NCBI GenBank assembly: GCA_938010785.1
Contig: CALLVC010000202.1
Span: 1 to 44,243 of the forward strand
Length of the DNA stretch: 44,243 bases
Direction of reading: 5' to 3'
Source of the DNA: an uncultured Saprospiraceae bacterium
GTDB lineage: Bacteria > Bacteroidota > Bacteroidia > Chitinophagales > Saprospiraceae
The position numbers and the translations under genes were made by a program. How positions within the stretch are numbered: position 1 is the first letter of the stretch; each line of letters opens with the position of its first letter. Under the pieces are notes generated by a model. That model made no database searches. It was not told the origin of the DNA and saw only the letters and a list, made by a program, of their open reading frames with translations. Shown in pieces: positions 1 to 8,980 of this stretch.

Positions 1-51
1 GCTGTTCCAGAAGAAACTTTCCTCAAACCTATTTTACAAAATGACTATTAA
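1..51 (+). CDS. C-terminal end of an unknown gene, cut by window edge
   Basis: Frame 1 is open from the first base and ends in TAA at 49-51, giving a 16-residue tail (AVPEETFLKPILQNDY). The composition looks like normal protein and the following 130 bases read as an ordinary spacer, so this is probably the end of a gene entering from the left. The fragment is too short to name a family. It could also be a chance open stretch. Confidence 0.4.
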   Translation, partial: AVPEETFLKPILQNDY

Positions 52-183
52 TCCATATGGATGATAGGCAGTAACATTATTTTCAAAACCTTAGTTGTTC
101 GGAATTCAATCTCAAATCCTAATTAGTTGTCAGTCAATTAATTACAGACCTCCGCACGACCTTTTCAAACACCGTTTTACAAC

Positions 184-822
184 ATGAACACTTTTAAAGC
201 AATCCTATTCGTAGCCCTTCTTGGTTTCATCAATTATTCTTTTTCAGCAATCAACACATCAGAATCAACTATGCTTAATTCAGCAGCAGTAGAAGCATTC
301 AATCAAGAGTTATGTGATGCCTATAATATGGGAGAGAACTTGGTTTTGGTTACCAAAGAAGGCAAGGAAATTATTAATCCAAATGCAGCAGATTTAAAAG
401 CTTTATCTCCTTCTCTATTTTCGGAAAACAGAGTTAGAGTAACCCTTACAGGAAGAAGTGATAATGATTTATGTTCTACGGAATTGGTCATAATGAATCA
501 GTTAAGTCAAATTATTGGAAACTATACAGTTAACGCTTGTTCTTCTTATGGTTGGATTTTCTTTACTGAATCTGACTGTTTTGAAGTGGCTTTATTCCAC
601 GATGCAGGCTTAGAAGCACCATTTGGAAACAGTGTCAATGGAAGTGTAGATTGGACCTTTCAATTCAATAATCAATCCAGAATTTCTGGGACGTATTCGG
701 ACATGGGTGCCGCTAATATGTTCAAAGTAGCAACTCCTTGTTATAATAGAAAAGATACGCCATTAACAGCCGTAGGTGCTAGAAAAATGGCACAAAATCG
801 AACAAGAATTTTAGGCATGTAA
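184..822 (+). CDS. Secreted hypothetical protein
   Basis: A 212-residue protein starting with a clear Sec signal peptide (residues 1-22: Lys at 5, hydrophobic AILFVALLGF, Ala-x-Ala-like end), so it should be exported to the periplasm or outside. The mature part has four or five cysteines, including one near residue 43 and the pairs around 97/118 and 131/186, compatible with disulfides. There are no catalytic motifs or known domain that I recognise. It stands alone, followed by two hairpins that probably end the transcript. Function unknown; that it is a real gene is fairly sure from codon use and the signal peptide. Confidence 0.75.
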   Translation: MNTFKAILFVALLGFINYSFSAINTSESTMLNSAAVEAFNQELCDAYNMGENLVLVTKEGKEIINPNAADLKALSPSLFSENRVRVTLTGRSDNDLCSTELVIMNQLSQIIGNYTVNACSSYGWIFFTESDCFEVALFHDAGLEAPFGNSVNGSVDWTFQFNNQSRISGTYSDMGAANMFKVATPCYNRKDTPLTAVGARKMAQNRTRILGM

Positions 823-846
823 GAAATATTATCATATATAACCGTT

Positions 847-923
847 AAAGGAAATATTATCGTAAAATTTCCTTTAGTGGCACTTAGCAGGTTGTTCCAT
901 AAAAGGGATACCCTGCTTTTTTT
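847..923 (+). terminator. Tandem hairpins ending the secreted-protein transcript
   Basis: Two stem-loops follow the stop codon at 822. The first has a perfect 9-bp stem (847-855 with 867-875). The second pairs 886-891 with 912-917 and runs straight into a T7 tract (917-923), the form of a rho-independent terminator. The second is the better terminator; the first may be an mRNA end-protecting hairpin. Confidence 0.65.
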
Positions 924-947
924 GTTTTTGGACGCTTGTAATTAATT

Positions 948-1253
948 AAGGTTACGAAGAAGTAAAAACTGGTAGCACAAACTTCTGTTAGTTTGGGATG
1001 CTGACCTTTAGCTTAGCAAATGATAAATTTTCCAACACTATAAGTCAATTCAGGTCTTCAGACCATAGCCGTCAGGCAAAAGAAAGAGATACGCTGAAAG
1101 TATCGCTTTCTAGGCTCCCCTAGCAGGAGATACTTTCAAAGTATCTCCTGCTTTTCGGTCAATAATCCCTTAGCCTGACGGTTATGGTCTGAAGACCTAT
1201 ATCCTGAACAAACTAAAGTTTGTGCTACCAGTTTCTCAATATACTTCGTACCT
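948..1253. repeat. 306-bp nested palindromic (MITE-like) element
   Basis: Three nested inverted repeats share one centre. The outer arms are 966-983 and 1217-1234, a perfect 18-bp match, and can be extended with gaps to 948 and 1253. The middle arms are 1052-1077 and 1173-1198 (26 bp, one mismatch). The inner hairpin is 1123-1136 with 1138-1151 (14 bp perfect, one-base loop). There is no ORF inside, so it is non-autonomous. A partial second copy of the middle arm lies at about 30055-30100. The right end stops 28 bases before the start codon of the flavin monooxygenase. Confidence 0.8.
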
Positions 1254-1281
1254 TTCCGACCAAAATAGAAATAGATCATAT

Positions 1282-2415
1282 ATGACAACTACTCCGAATC
1301 TAATTATAGGTGCTGGACCAGCAGGCTTAGGTCTTGCAGGAAGATTGCGAAAAGCTGGAATTGATTTTGAAATCATTGAAAAATCTAACCATGTAGCAAA
1401 TGCTTGGCACAATCATTATGACCGTTTACACTTACATACCGTAAAGCAACTTTCAAACTTACCCCATTTACCATTTCCAGAAGATTACCCATTATATGTT
1501 CCAAGAGAAAAAGTGGTGGAATATTTTGAGAATTACGCTTCAACATTTGATATAAAGCCCCATTTTGGTACAACAGTGAATTCAGTAAAAAAAGAAGGAG
1601 CTGAATGGATAACTCGAACAAAAAATGGAGCGACTTATAAATCAAAAAATGTAATTATCGCTACAGGAGTCAATAGAATTCCAAATATACCAAGATGGGA
1701 AGGACAAGAAAACTTCGAAGGAGAAATCATTCATGCAAAAGATTATAAAAATGCCAAACCTTTTGTGGGTAAAAAAGTCCTAGTCATCGGGATGGGAAAT
1801 ACAGGAGCAGAATTAGCACTTGATTTGAGTGAACATGATTGTGAGACTTATATTTCAGTAAGAGGTCCAGTAAGTATTGTCCCTAGAGATTTGAATGGGC
1901 GACCTGTTCAATTAACGAGTATTCAATTAGCAAAATTACCGTTTGGATTTGGCGATTGGTTGGGTAATTTTATTAGAGGAATTTATTTAGGAGATTTAAC
2001 AAAATATGGATTAAAAGCACCAAAGTTGTCTCCTGCCAAACAACTAAAAGTTACTGGTAAAACACCCGTAGTAGACATCGGTACAGTCAATCAAATCAAA
2101 GCAGGAAAAATTAAAGTAAAACCAGAAGTGCAATCCCTTACCTCTAATGGTGTAAAGTTTAAAAATGGAACGGAACAGCCAGTAGATGCCATTATATTGG
2201 CAACAGGTTATCGAGCTAAGGTAGAAGATTTCATAGATGATACCTCAGGTTTGTTAAATAGTGATAATTTGCCAAAACAAGCTATATTTGATGGTAAAAA
2301 TAAGGGACTATATTTCATTGGATTTGACAATTATAAACTAGGTGGAATTCTGGGTATTATCCAGTCCGAATCATTAACTATATCGGAGCATATTCAAAAA
2401 AATCAAATAATTTGA
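1282..2415 (+). CDS. Flavin-containing monooxygenase (CzcO/YUCCA-like)
   Basis: 377 residues from ATG 1282. FAD-binding GAGPAG at residues 10-15 and NADPH-binding GMGNTG at 170-175 give the two Rossmann folds of class B flavoprotein monooxygenases; ATG motifs occur near 124-129 and 325-333. The family uses NADPH and O2 to oxygenate N-, S- or carbonyl-containing substrates; the substrate here cannot be told. An earlier in-frame ATG at 1222 would add 20 residues, but these are encoded by the right arm of the palindromic element and lie outside the fold, so 1282 is chosen. The element occupies the place where the promoter would be. The next gene starts 49 bases downstream, so they may be co-transcribed. 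Family call sure, substrate unknown. Confidence 0.85.
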   Translation: MTTTPNLIIGAGPAGLGLAGRLRKAGIDFEIIEKSNHVANAWHNHYDRLHLHTVKQLSNLPHLPFPEDYPLYVPREKVVEYFENYASTFDIKPHFGTTVNSVKKEGAEWITRTKNGATYKSKNVIIATGVNRIPNIPRWEGQENFEGEIIHAKDYKNAKPFVGKKVLVIGMGNTGAELALDLSEHDCETYISVRGPVSIVPRDLNGRPVQLTSIQLAKLPFGFGDWLGNFIRGIYLGDLTKYGLKAPKLSPAKQLKVTGKTPVVDIGTVNQIKAGKIKVKPEVQSLTSNGVKFKNGTEQPVDAIILATGYRAKVEDFIDDTSGLLNSDNLPKQAIFDGKNKGLYFIGFDNYKLGGILGIIQSESLTISEHIQKNQII

Positions 2416-2464
2416 TTAGGGTGTCGATTGAACAAAATAAACTTTAAGGGGTTATTGTCTTGAT

Positions 2465-2869
2465 ATGAATAAAACTTTTTCGGTATTTGAGAAAATAATT
2501 TTTATAAAGCTATTTAGTATCTACTTAATAGCTAATTTCTCGCTACCTCTTATTGAAGGCATTCACTTTTTGCTTCACTTAGGGGACGATACTGAAATTC
2601 ATTCCTATAGTTCTCATCAAAATAATCATTCGCATTCTACCTTAAATATTATAAATCAATTCACAAATAAGCAAGATTCTAAAAATACCACTACTACTGA
2701 TTTGATAGTAAAGATTAAAAAAAATATTCAGTGTAGCGAATTAGAAACATTACGCAGTTTCACTCCATTACTAAGTAATACACAGGAGTTTATTTTTATT
2801 GACAAATACAACGCTTCTCCATTTCTCTCCTTAACTTCCCCTCCTCCAAAGTCTAAATATCTTTTATAA
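2465..2869 (+). CDS. Small membrane/exported protein with His-rich segment
   Basis: 134 residues. Residues 9-38 are strongly hydrophobic (signal anchor or one membrane helix). A polar stretch follows with histidines spaced HxxxSSHQNNHSHS (about residues 46-58), which could hold a metal ion, and the tail has a PPPKS motif. No named domain is recognised. It lies 49 bases after the monooxygenase and upstream of the TonB receptor; small His-containing membrane proteins of this sort often precede metal-related TonB receptors in Bacteroidota (inference from general experience). A role in metal homeostasis is therefore a guess, not a demonstration. Confidence 0.55.
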   Translation: MNKTFSVFEKIIFIKLFSIYLIANFSLPLIEGIHFLLHLGDDTEIHSYSSHQNNHSHSTLNIINQFTNKQDSKNTTTTDLIVKIKKNIQCSELETLRSFTPLLSNTQEFIFIDKYNASPFLSLTSPPPKSKYLL

Positions 2870-2910
2870 AACGTAGGTATTACAGTGTGTATTAAATTTT
2901 TTATAATTCT

Positions 2911-2955
2911 GCTCGGCGCCTCGCAAGGGGATTTTTAAGGGTGAGAATTTTTCAC
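2911..2955. repeat. Copy of the GGGGATTTTTAAGGG palindrome family (half element)
   Basis: A GC-rich head (2911-2925) leads into a core at 2927-2952 that matches the arm of the large palindrome at 29760-29831 with few changes (GGGGATTTTTAAGGGTGAG here). Only one arm is visible, so it looks like a decayed copy. Confidence 0.6.
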
Positions 2956-3190
2956 ACAGTAGTATTTCACAGTACCACTAATTCTTATTTTTTTGATCTT
3001 AAAAAACCTATAGTAGTTTTCCATTTAAACAATTAAGCAAACAAATAGCTGATATTTTTAAACAATGGTATTCATTGTTCAATTGGAACTATCTATGAGT
3101 TATAAATAGATATTTTAGTCATGTTTAGAAGTACACTTTTAATCTTAGGGCGTTTTCTCATAAAAACACAAACAAGTAGATTAATTTTTC

Positions 3191-3292
3191 TTGAAACACA
3201 AAAGATACAAAGTTCACAAAAGAAAGTCTCAAAAGATTGTTTATTATATTCTTTTGTAAATCTCTTTTGTGTCCTTATATGTCCTTTGTGCC
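3191..3292. repeat. Inverted array of ACAAAG-type words before the TonB receptor
   Basis: The left arm (3191-3236) repeats ACAAAAG/ACAAAG words at about 9-base spacing; the right arm (3249-3292) repeats the complement, CTTTTGT/CTTTGTG, at 10 to 13 bases. The arms can pair imperfectly into one long hairpin. The spacer 2870-3327 otherwise holds only the half palindrome and AT-rich sequence. Confidence 0.6.
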
Positions 3293-3327
3293 TGCCTGCC
3301 AGCATAAGCAAAGTTCAAAATAATTTT

Positions 3328-5544
3328 ATGAGAATACCCTATTTAATCTTATTTATTGCCTTGAGTAATCCTCTCTTTGGTATGGATGTTATTGGCAAAA
3401 TTGTAGACAATCAAGGAACCCCGATAGTAGATGCCTATGTTTTAAAAATGGATGGGAGTTTTCATGCAAGCAGTAATGAGTTGGGGATTTTTACTTACAA
3501 AGATGCCAATGTTGGAGACACCTTGGTCATTAGTTATTTAGGCTACGAAGATAAACAAATCATTATAGAAGAAACCAGTTTTCAAGAATCACTGACGGTT
3601 GTTTTAGAGGATGCTTTTTTTGATTTAGCACAAGTTCACATTACAAATAGTCTAAAATCAATTAATCAATTAGCCAATATTGATTTAATTACCCAGCCTG
3701 TTAATTCTTCGCAGGAAATATTACGAAAAGTACCTGGCTTATTCATTGGACAACACGCTGGTGGAGGAAAGGCAGAACAGCTATTCCTGAGAGGATTTGA
3801 TATTGACCATGGAACCGATATTGCTGTTTCTGTGGATGGTATACCAGTCAACATGGTATCTCATGCCCATGGACAAGGCTACGCGGATTTACATTTTCTA
3901 ATTCCAGAAACCGTTCAACGCTTAGATTTTGGTAAAGGTCCATACTATGCCGACAAAGGAAATTTCACTACAGCAGGATATGTCAATTTTCAAACCAAAG
4001 ACCAACTAGAAAATAGCAGTATTAGCTTAGAAGCTGGAAGATTTAATACTCAAAGAGCCGTCGCTTTGATTGATTTATTAAAAAATACGAAGCAGCAGCA
4101 TGCCTATATTGCAGGGGAATATCTAATAAGTGATGGACCATTTGAAAGTCCTCAAAATTTTCATCGTTTGAATCTGATGGGAAAATATACTGCCAATTTT
4201 TCCAATAATGATAAATTGACTTTTTTAGCGTCTTACTTTGATAGTGAATGGACCGCTTCTGGACAAATTCCGCAAAGAGCTATCGACAATGGATTAATCA
4301 ATAGATTTGGGGCGATAGATGACACAGAGGGCGGAACAACAGGTAGAACCAATATAGCTTTAAATTACACCAAAAATACAGGAAAGAATTCCTTTTTGAA
4401 AAGTAGAGTTTTCTATTCAAACTATCATTTTGACCTGTTTTCCAACTTTACATTTTTTGCCAACGACCCTATAAATGGCGACCAGATTCGTCAAACGGAA
4501 AATCGAAATTTATTTGGTGTAGAAAGTGTCTGGCATAATAATAAACTATCCAATTTTAATTATAAAATCGGTGCTGGATTGAGACAAGACCATGTCAATG
4601 ATGTAGGATTATGGAGAACGTTAAGTAGAAATACTATTCTGTCCACTTTAGCGCAAGGTACGGTTAAAGAAACTAATTATTATAGTTTTATCAATACCGA
4701 ATTTACTTTCGGAAAATGGATGATTAACCCAGCCCTTCGAATAGATTATTTTGATTTCAATTATGCGGATGAGTTGCTGCCCATCAACCAAAATGATTCG
4801 GAAAATGATTTGATGGTCAACCCTAAGTTAAATATTATCTATACCGCCAATCCAAATTTACAGTTTTTTGCAAAATCTGGAATTGGCTTTCATTCGAATG
4901 ATTCTAGGGTTGTTTTAGCAAGGGATGGGAAAGAAACACTTCCCGGTGCATTTGGTGCAGATGTAGGCACCATCTGGAAGCCAACCCCAAAATTGTGGGT
5001 TAATACTGCCTTATGGTATTTATTTTTACAACAGGAATTTGTTTATGTCGGAGATGAGGGAATAGTAGAACCAAGTGGAAAAACTAGACGATTCGGTGTA
5101 GACGTAAGTTTAAGAGGTCAACTATCAAAAGTGCTTTTTTTCAACACGGATTTCAATTATACCATTGCTCGGTCTATTGAATCGCCCAAAGGAGAAGATT
5201 TAATTCCTTTGGCACCAGAACTAACGATGACAGGAGGATTGTCCATGCAATTTGAAAATGGATTAAATGGAGGAATTAATTATCGTTTTATCAAAGATAG
5301 ACCAGCAACAGAAAGTAATAGCATTGTGGCAGAAGGCTATTTTATTACGGACCTAAATGTAAATTATCAATTTAAAAAAATCATTTTTGGTGTAGAAATA
5401 CAAAATCTATTTAATCAAGAATGGAATGAAGCTCAGTTTGCCACAGAATCTAGATTATTTGATGAATTGGAAGCAGTAGAAGAATTACATTTTACACCGG
5501 GGGCGCCTTTCTTTTTTAAAGGGAAAGTGACCTATAATTTTTAA
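3328..5544 (+). CDS. TonB-dependent outer-membrane receptor
   Basis: 738 residues from ATG 3328. Residues 1-18 are a signal peptide (MRIPYLILFIALSNPLFG), followed by a carboxypeptidase-regulatory-like domain (about 20-90: DVIGKIVDNQGTPIVDAYV, YLGYED), a plug (about 105-220, with LFLRGFDIDHGTDIAVSVDG and the His-containing SHAHGQGYADLHF) and a 22-strand-type barrel ending in an aromatic residue (YNF). Such receptors import large or scarce ligands using ExbBD-TonB energy. The plug histidines and the His-rich protein upstream make a metal or metal-complex ligand possible (inference). The open frame runs back to 3121, but those 69 codons translate a repeat array and lack a signal peptide, so 3328 is preferred. 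No SusD partner is adjacent, so a polysaccharide-utilisation locus is unlikely. Confidence 0.9.
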   Translation: MRIPYLILFIALSNPLFGMDVIGKIVDNQGTPIVDAYVLKMDGSFHASSNELGIFTYKDANVGDTLVISYLGYEDKQIIIEETSFQESLTVVLEDAFFDLAQVHITNSLKSINQLANIDLITQPVNSSQEILRKVPGLFIGQHAGGGKAEQLFLRGFDIDHGTDIAVSVDGIPVNMVSHAHGQGYADLHFLIPETVQRLDFGKGPYYADKGNFTTAGYVNFQTKDQLENSSISLEAGRFNTQRAVALIDLLKNTKQQHAYIAGEYLISDGPFESPQNFHRLNLMGKYTANFSNNDKLTFLASYFDSEWTASGQIPQRAIDNGLINRFGAIDDTEGGTTGRTNIALNYTKNTGKNSFLKSRVFYSNYHFDLFSNFTFFANDPINGDQIRQTENRNLFGVESVWHNNKLSNFNYKIGAGLRQDHVNDVGLWRTLSRNTILSTLAQGTVKETNYYSFINTEFTFGKWMINPALRIDYFDFNYADELLPINQNDSENDLMVNPKLNIIYTANPNLQFFAKSGIGFHSNDSRVVLARDGKETLPGAFGADVGTIWKPTPKLWVNTALWYLFLQQEFVYVGDEGIVEPSGKTRRFGVDVSLRGQLSKVLFFNTDFNYTIARSIESPKGEDLIPLAPELTMTGGLSMQFENGLNGGINYRFIKDRPATESNSIVAEGYFITDLNVNYQFKKIIFGVEIQNLFNQEWNEAQFATESRLFDELEAVEELHFTPGAPFFFKGKVTYNF

Positions 5545-5654
5545 GCTTGAATGAAAATTTGCAGGATATTCTCTACTACCAACAAGAGACCAACTGATGG
5601 CGAAAAAATTGGAAATGCCAAAATCTTAGCGTAAAACCATTCGAACCAATCCCC

Positions 5655-6986
5655 TTATAAGGAAGGAATTACCCTAGTGCTTTTATCGATTTTTCCAAAA
5701 GAAAATCCCATTCCTAATCTAAAATTGAAGGTTCGATTTCTTTCAATTTGATAAAGCCCTAAAAAATTATCGGTTAAAACATATAATTGAAAAGGACCAA
5801 GCTGAAAGGTAGCATTTAATCCAAGTAGAAAATAATCCTTATTCATTATCCCATAGGTGGTTCCAATATTAAAGAATTTAGCTAGTTGATAGTTGGTTCC
5901 TAAAGAAAAGGAAGAAAAGGTATTATTTTGAATAGAAGTAAAGTATCCAGTCGCATTTAATCGCCATTTCTCGTTTATATTATACCCCAAACCGACATAT
6001 AATTCTGGGGGCAATCTCGTAGAAAATGGTGCAGCAGTTGCTTCAAATTCAATAATATCTAAAGAGTCTATAACATTTTCAAAATCAAAAACTTCTTCCC
6101 CATTAAGCGTCAATTGCCCCAAACTAAGTCCGTCGAATTCAAATGTCTCATTGGCAGTATAAGTTCTAGGTGATTTTTTCCAATTAATTGTCCCTAAATC
6201 TAATACACTAACCGAAAAGGATAGCTCATCATTGAATTGCCAATCCAAGCCAAAATCTACCCCAACTCCATGGTTTCCAGCAAAATTTAAAGATATAGGG
6301 CCAGCATTGATATCATCCCAAGAATTCGTATTGTTGCCTGCTACTTGCACTTCCAAATCCGTATCTAAAAATAACTGGTAGATATCATCGTCTGTAAAAA
6401 GATTAATAGTTGATTTTATAGACCTAGAAGTAGCTTGTCCAGATAAATATTTAAATCGACCACCTATCGTAATATTATCCAATTGAACCGTCATTCCAAA
6501 TGCAAGTTCTCCATAAGCCATAAAGGAAAAATCAGTATCTAAAGGCACATTTTGACCAATGTAAGGGCTGTTACCTGCAATGGCTATATCAAGTAAAGCA
6601 CCAGAGTAATCTATTATTACATCGCCTTTTAAAGAATGGCTTAAAGAAAAAGTCCAATTATCTGGTTGGTATATTAAACGGACAGTTTCTACACTAAATC
6701 CTGTTCTAAGTACATTTCCCTGTCCAAATGATAATTTATCTGTTGGGTATATCAAAAAATTAGAAGTGCCAGTCTCATTTACAAAATCTTCGTAAGCAGG
6801 TCCATTTGAGAAAATATTAAAAGATGTCGGAAATATACTTACTTCAAAGCGATGCTCGCTAGTATAAGAAGGTTTAAGGGATTGCTGGTCAATCAAATGA
6901 TTTAACCCATAAAGACTTAAATCTTGTTGACCAAAGCAATTAATTGTAAAGAATAAAAAACAGCAAAAAAGTAGATGTTTGTTCAA
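5655..6986 (-). CDS. DUF5723-type outer-membrane protein
   Basis: 443 residues with a signal peptide (1-19, ending CFGQ) and then long alternating amphipathic strands rich in aromatic and Asn/Asp residues, typical of a Bacteroidota beta-barrel of the PorV/DUF5723 kind. Features such as FSNGP in the N-terminal third, LSFGQGN and YVGLGYNINEKWRLNATGYF fit. It is convergent with the TonB receptor (110 bases between stops, no clear terminator). Proteins of this class are linked to gliding or type IX secretion or are simple porin-like barrels; the role here is unknown. Fold and location are fairly sure. Confidence 0.75.
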   Translation of the reverse strand: MNKHLLFCCFLFFTINCFGQQDLSLYGLNHLIDQQSLKPSYTSEHRFEVSIFPTSFNIFSNGPAYEDFVNETGTSNFLIYPTDKLSFGQGNVLRTGFSVETVRLIYQPDNWTFSLSHSLKGDVIIDYSGALLDIAIAGNSPYIGQNVPLDTDFSFMAYGELAFGMTVQLDNITIGGRFKYLSGQATSRSIKSTINLFTDDDIYQLFLDTDLEVQVAGNNTNSWDDINAGPISLNFAGNHGVGVDFGLDWQFNDELSFSVSVLDLGTINWKKSPRTYTANETFEFDGLSLGQLTLNGEEVFDFENVIDSLDIIEFEATAAPFSTRLPPELYVGLGYNINEKWRLNATGYFTSIQNNTFSSFSLGTNYQLAKFFNIGTTYGIMNKDYFLLGLNATFQLGPFQLYVLTDNFLGLYQIERNRTFNFRLGMGFSFGKIDKSTRVIPSL

Positions 6987-7013
6987 ACTAAAATAGGTTA
7001 TGAGTTAAATTTG

Positions 7014-7066
7014 ACAGGCAGCCGCCACCAGTTCTAACGAGTTCCTACACGCTGAGGCCAACTGCA
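7014..7066. repeat. GC-rich islet in the DUF5723 upstream region
   Basis: About 53 bases with well over 50 percent GC in an otherwise AT-rich spacer, just upstream of the DUF5723 start codon. It has no ORF and no strong hairpin. Its base composition suggests a piece of an inserted repeat; a second copy was not found in this window. Confidence 0.35.
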
Positions 7067-7116
7067 AAAATTAAACTTTTGATTTTCAATAACATATGCA
7101 TTGTCATTTTTTGTTG

Positions 7117-7160
7117 TTCAGTAGAATAGCAAATAAGTAATAATCAGTAATTAATAATGT
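7117..7160. repeat. Heptad array downstream of fabH
   Basis: Read on the minus strand, words of the form xxTTATT recur every 7 bases (GATTATT, ACTTATT, TGCTATT), starting 17 bases after the fabH stop codon. One of about fifteen such arrays in the window. Confidence 0.55.
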
Positions 7161-7177
7161 CCTCCCACTTACTACGG

Positions 7178-8167
7178 CTAAATAGCCCATTTCAAGTAAA
7201 TCGCTCCCCAAGTATATCCGCCACCAAAAGAAGTCAAGATAATATTATCGCCTTTTTTCAATTGGTCTTCGTAATCCCAAAGACAAAGTGGAATAGTTCC
7301 AGCAGTCGTATTTCCATATTTCTGAATATTCATCATCACTCGTTCCATTGGGTAATCCGCCATTTTTGCAACAGTCTCAATTATCCGACGGTTAGCTTGA
7401 TGAGGCACCAACCATTTAACGTCATCGGCAGTCATATTATTCCGAGAAATTACCTTTTTGACAACATCTGACATATTGGATACCGCCGCTTTAAAAACTG
7501 GGCGACCATTTTGAACGACAAATTGTTCTCTTGCTAGTACATGGTCTACCGTTATTGGATGAGCCGAGCCGCCCGCTTTAATATATAAGTTCTCAGAACC
7601 TTTTCCATCAGATTTTAATAAAGCATCCTGAATCCCCAAACCTTCTTGTGTTGGTTCTAATAAAACCGCTCCTGCTCCATCGCCAAAGATTATACAGGTA
7701 GCTCTATCTTGGTAATCAATTATTGAAGACATTTTATCCGCCCCTAAAACGATAACCTTTTTATGAGTACCGCTCTCAACGAATTTGGTCCCGGTTGTCA
7801 AGGCAAATAAAAAACCGGAACAAGCAGCACTTAAATCAAAAGTAAAGGCATTATTACACCCCGTACCTTTCGCCACTAGATTTGCGGTATCGACAACTCG
7901 CATATCTGGTGTAACGGTTGCACAAATAATCAAATCTATATCGCTAGGCGCTGTATTCGTTTTTTCCAAAAGTAATTTCACTGCGGCTATCCCCATAACA
8001 GAAGTTCCCTTCCCTTCTCCTTTAAGAATTCGACGTTCTTGTATACCCGTCCGAGAACGAATCCACTCATCATTCGTATCCACCATGGTTTCCAATTCCT
8101 TATTGGTCAAAATATAATCTGGTACATATCCAGCAACTCCAGTAATAGCAGCGTTCAATTTAGACAT
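7178..8167 (-). CDS. fabH: 3-oxoacyl-[ACP] synthase III (KAS III)
   Basis: 329 residues, normal length for FabH. It condenses acetyl-CoA (or a branched acyl-CoA) with malonyl-ACP to begin fatty-acid synthesis in the cytoplasm. The catalytic triad is visible: Cys116 in AACSGF, His256 in VPHQANRR and Asn286 in YGNTTAG. The glycine-rich C-terminus (FGGGYTWGAIYLKW) is also typical. Bacteroidota often have several FabH copies, and the acyl-CoA preference cannot be read here. It stands alone, without the plsX, fabD or acpP neighbours seen in many species. A 7-period repeat array follows its stop codon. Confidence 0.95.
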   Translation of the reverse strand: MSKLNAAITGVAGYVPDYILTNKELETMVDTNDEWIRSRTGIQERRILKGEGKGTSVMGIAAVKLLLEKTNTAPSDIDLIICATVTPDMRVVDTANLVAKGTGCNNAFTFDLSAACSGFLFALTTGTKFVESGTHKKVIVLGADKMSSIIDYQDRATCIIFGDGAGAVLLEPTQEGLGIQDALLKSDGKGSENLYIKAGGSAHPITVDHVLAREQFVVQNGRPVFKAAVSNMSDVVKKVISRNNMTADDVKWLVPHQANRRIIETVAKMADYPMERVMMNIQKYGNTTAGTIPLCLWDYEDQLKKGDNIILTSFGGGYTWGAIYLKWAI

Positions 8168-8980
8168 ATAATATTTTTTAAAATATTTTCGAGTTTAAAC
8201 AATAATTTAAATTAAATTAGGTTTAATAAGTAACTACAATATTTTATTAAGTACTTACCTGCATTTAATCAAAAAAGAAAGAATTCTTATTGGCAAAAAT
8301 CTAAGATACAAGCTGCGAAGATATTAACACTTGTTTCAATTATTGAATTTTTATCATTAAAATTTTATTTCTACACTCTTCAAAAGTTAAAGTACAGAAA
8401 ATCAAATCTACCTTTTGCAATTAAAATATTGATTATCAATATTATATAGATAATTAATATTTTGAAAGGACTTAAAAAAAGTCTAGTCTACACTTGTACC
8501 TAAAAGCAATAAACAAACTTCTTGATTCAAATGAAACTCAAATTACCTTGAAAATAGCTTCATCTCTTCCTACAGTTACCTAGAAAAAGTAATTTTATTT
8601 AAAACATATTGTCATTTTAAATAATATATGGCATGGATTTTGGAATATGTATTTCAACAAATTAGTATTTAAAATTACTTACCAACTCAATTAGCTTGTG
8701 TTTTTATATTTTCAAGAAATATCGCAATAATTCTTGACAAAGATAAAGAAGCACAAAGTTTAACGACCAAGAGAAAAGGATTAAACCACTCTCAGGACTC
8801 TTTACACAACAACAAAAAAGGTATTAAAACAACTCCTATTTACAATAGCTGAATGGACGAGCACCAAATTATTCATTCAACTATTTAGGATAGCTACTGA
8901 CACTATTGGCTATTTATTTTGGCATCGTCAAAATAGGTTGTAGGACCCCTATTTTATAATCTAAATACAACTTTCGGACT
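8168..8980. other. 813-base divergent spacer, non-coding
   Basis: AT-rich spacer between the divergent fabH and thioredoxin-SPOR genes. No ORF above about 15 codons looks real. On the minus strand CAAATCTA at 8403-8410 reads as a TAGATTTG -7 box and could serve fabH, but there is no matching -33 box. Nothing else could be supported; it is long enough to hide a small RNA. Confidence 0.4.

Noticed and set aside
1222-1281. 20-residue N-terminal extension of the flavin monooxygenase
   Set aside because: Encoded by the right arm of the palindromic element; the FAD motif begins normally after the ATG at 1282.
3191-3292. Member of the 7-bp-period arrays
   Set aside because: The ACAAAG words here recur at about 9-13 bases, not 7, so it is listed as a separate inverted-word repeat.
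3121-3327. 69-residue N-terminal extension of the TonB receptor
   Set aside because: Translates the ACAAAG repeat array; a proper signal peptide starts at 3328.
5632-5660. GGTTCGAAT (minus strand), a tRNA T-loop-like word
   Set aside because: No acceptor, D or anticodon stems can be formed around it.
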